DNA from: GCA-2709075 sp964492555
Lineage (GTDB): Bacteria > Pseudomonadota > Alphaproteobacteria > MPNO01 > UBA2964
Length of the DNA stretch: 13,289 nt
Assembly (NCBI GenBank): GCA_964492555.1
Contig: CAZBKQ010000062.1
Span: forward strand, 1 to 13,289
Direction of reading: 5' to 3'
The position numbers and the translations under genes were made by a program. How positions within the stretch are numbered: the stretch's first letter is position 1; each line of letters opens with the position of its first letter. Positions 13,247-13,289 of this stretch are shown here, in pieces. The notes below the pieces were generated by a model, which worked only from the letters and a program-made list of their open reading frames with translations, was not told where the DNA came from and searched no databases.

Positions 13247-13289
13247 ATGACCTGTTACGTCTATATTCTGGCAAACGAACGAAACGGCA
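13247..13289 (+). CDS. GIY-YIG nuclease-family protein (5' fragment, cut by window end)
   Basis: Only 14 codons are visible, reading M-T-C-Y-V-Y-I-L-A-N-E-R-N-G. The YVYILA-x-x-RNG start is characteristic of the small (about 90-100 residue) stand-alone GIY-YIG proteins of bacteria, in which Y-V-Y is the first beta strand carrying the GIY-type motif and 'NGT-LYVG' follows. Such proteins have the endonuclease fold of UvrC and homing endonucleases, but most are uncharacterised. No good Shine-Dalgarno is visible before the ATG. It lies just after the palindromic repeat, a pairing often seen for this family. The assignment rests on few residues. Confidence 0.65.
   Translation, partial: MTCYVYILANERNG

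Noticed and set aside
12984..13250. An 88-codon frame ending in a WTPDQVRGD-like stretch.
   Set aside because: It is a shadow of the Bax-inhibitor-1 gene running through the terminator and the palindromic repeat; that peptide is the usual translation artefact of this repeat.
1..13289. Search for a CRISPR array, toxin-antitoxin pair, restriction system or other defence genes, because of the sirtuin and the GIY-YIG start.
   Set aside because: The sirtuin is a single-domain CobB-type enzyme without the fused or adjacent effector of Sir2 defence systems (no Argonaute, HerA or TIR), and no regularly spaced repeats were seen.

Overview
The window looks like a scaffold piece of an alphaproteobacterium, probably a Rhodospirillales-like lineage. 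Support comes from the high GC with NGG/GCC/ATC-biased codons, the arylesterase / YbbA-YbbP divergent block, and a palindromic 'ACCCCGGA-tcaag-TCCGGGGT' intergenic repeat of a kind common in Alphaproteobacteria. No rRNA, tRNA, CRISPR array, phage or transposase gene was seen. Two runs of exactly 100 N (6135-6234 and 9895-9994) are scaffold-gap placeholders. They truncate a uracil-DNA-glycosylase-family gene, an ABC ATPase gene and its permease gene.

Layout. 51-809 (-): Sir2-family deacylase (CobB type). 984-5630: four paralogous EamA/DMT-type 10-TM transporters around one Fe(II)/2-oxoglutarate (TauD/TfdA) dioxygenase. DMT-1 and DMT-2 are coupled on the + strand, the dioxygenase is on the - strand convergent with DMT-2, DMT-3 is on the + strand divergent from the dioxygenase, and DMT-4 is on the - strand convergent with DMT-3. 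DMT-4 is translationally coupled to the UDG-family gene (5627-6134, -). After the first gap comes an Lrp/AsnC regulator (6245-6745, -). Next is a tight - strand operon read tesA-like arylesterase, FIST-domain protein, thpR (RNA 2',3'-cyclic phosphodiesterase), spanning 9156 to 6852. Divergent from it is the ABC ATPase (9235-9894) with its large FtsX-type permease (9995-12304). Then come a Bax-inhibitor-1 family membrane protein (12377-13132), a strong intrinsic terminator, the palindromic repeat, and the first 14 codons of a GIY-YIG nuclease-family gene cut by the window edge.

How it fits together. Most genes belong to widespread families. The esterase/ATPase/permease block matches the known tesA-ybbA-ybbP neighbourhood. 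The most unusual part is 0.98-5.63 kb, where four divergent paralogous metabolite exporters/importers of unknown substrate are packed around one dioxygenase with almost no intergenic DNA. A local duplication history and a shared small-molecule theme are plausible, but the substrate cannot be read from the sequence. I do not see a convincing defence system or other clearly undescribed machinery here.
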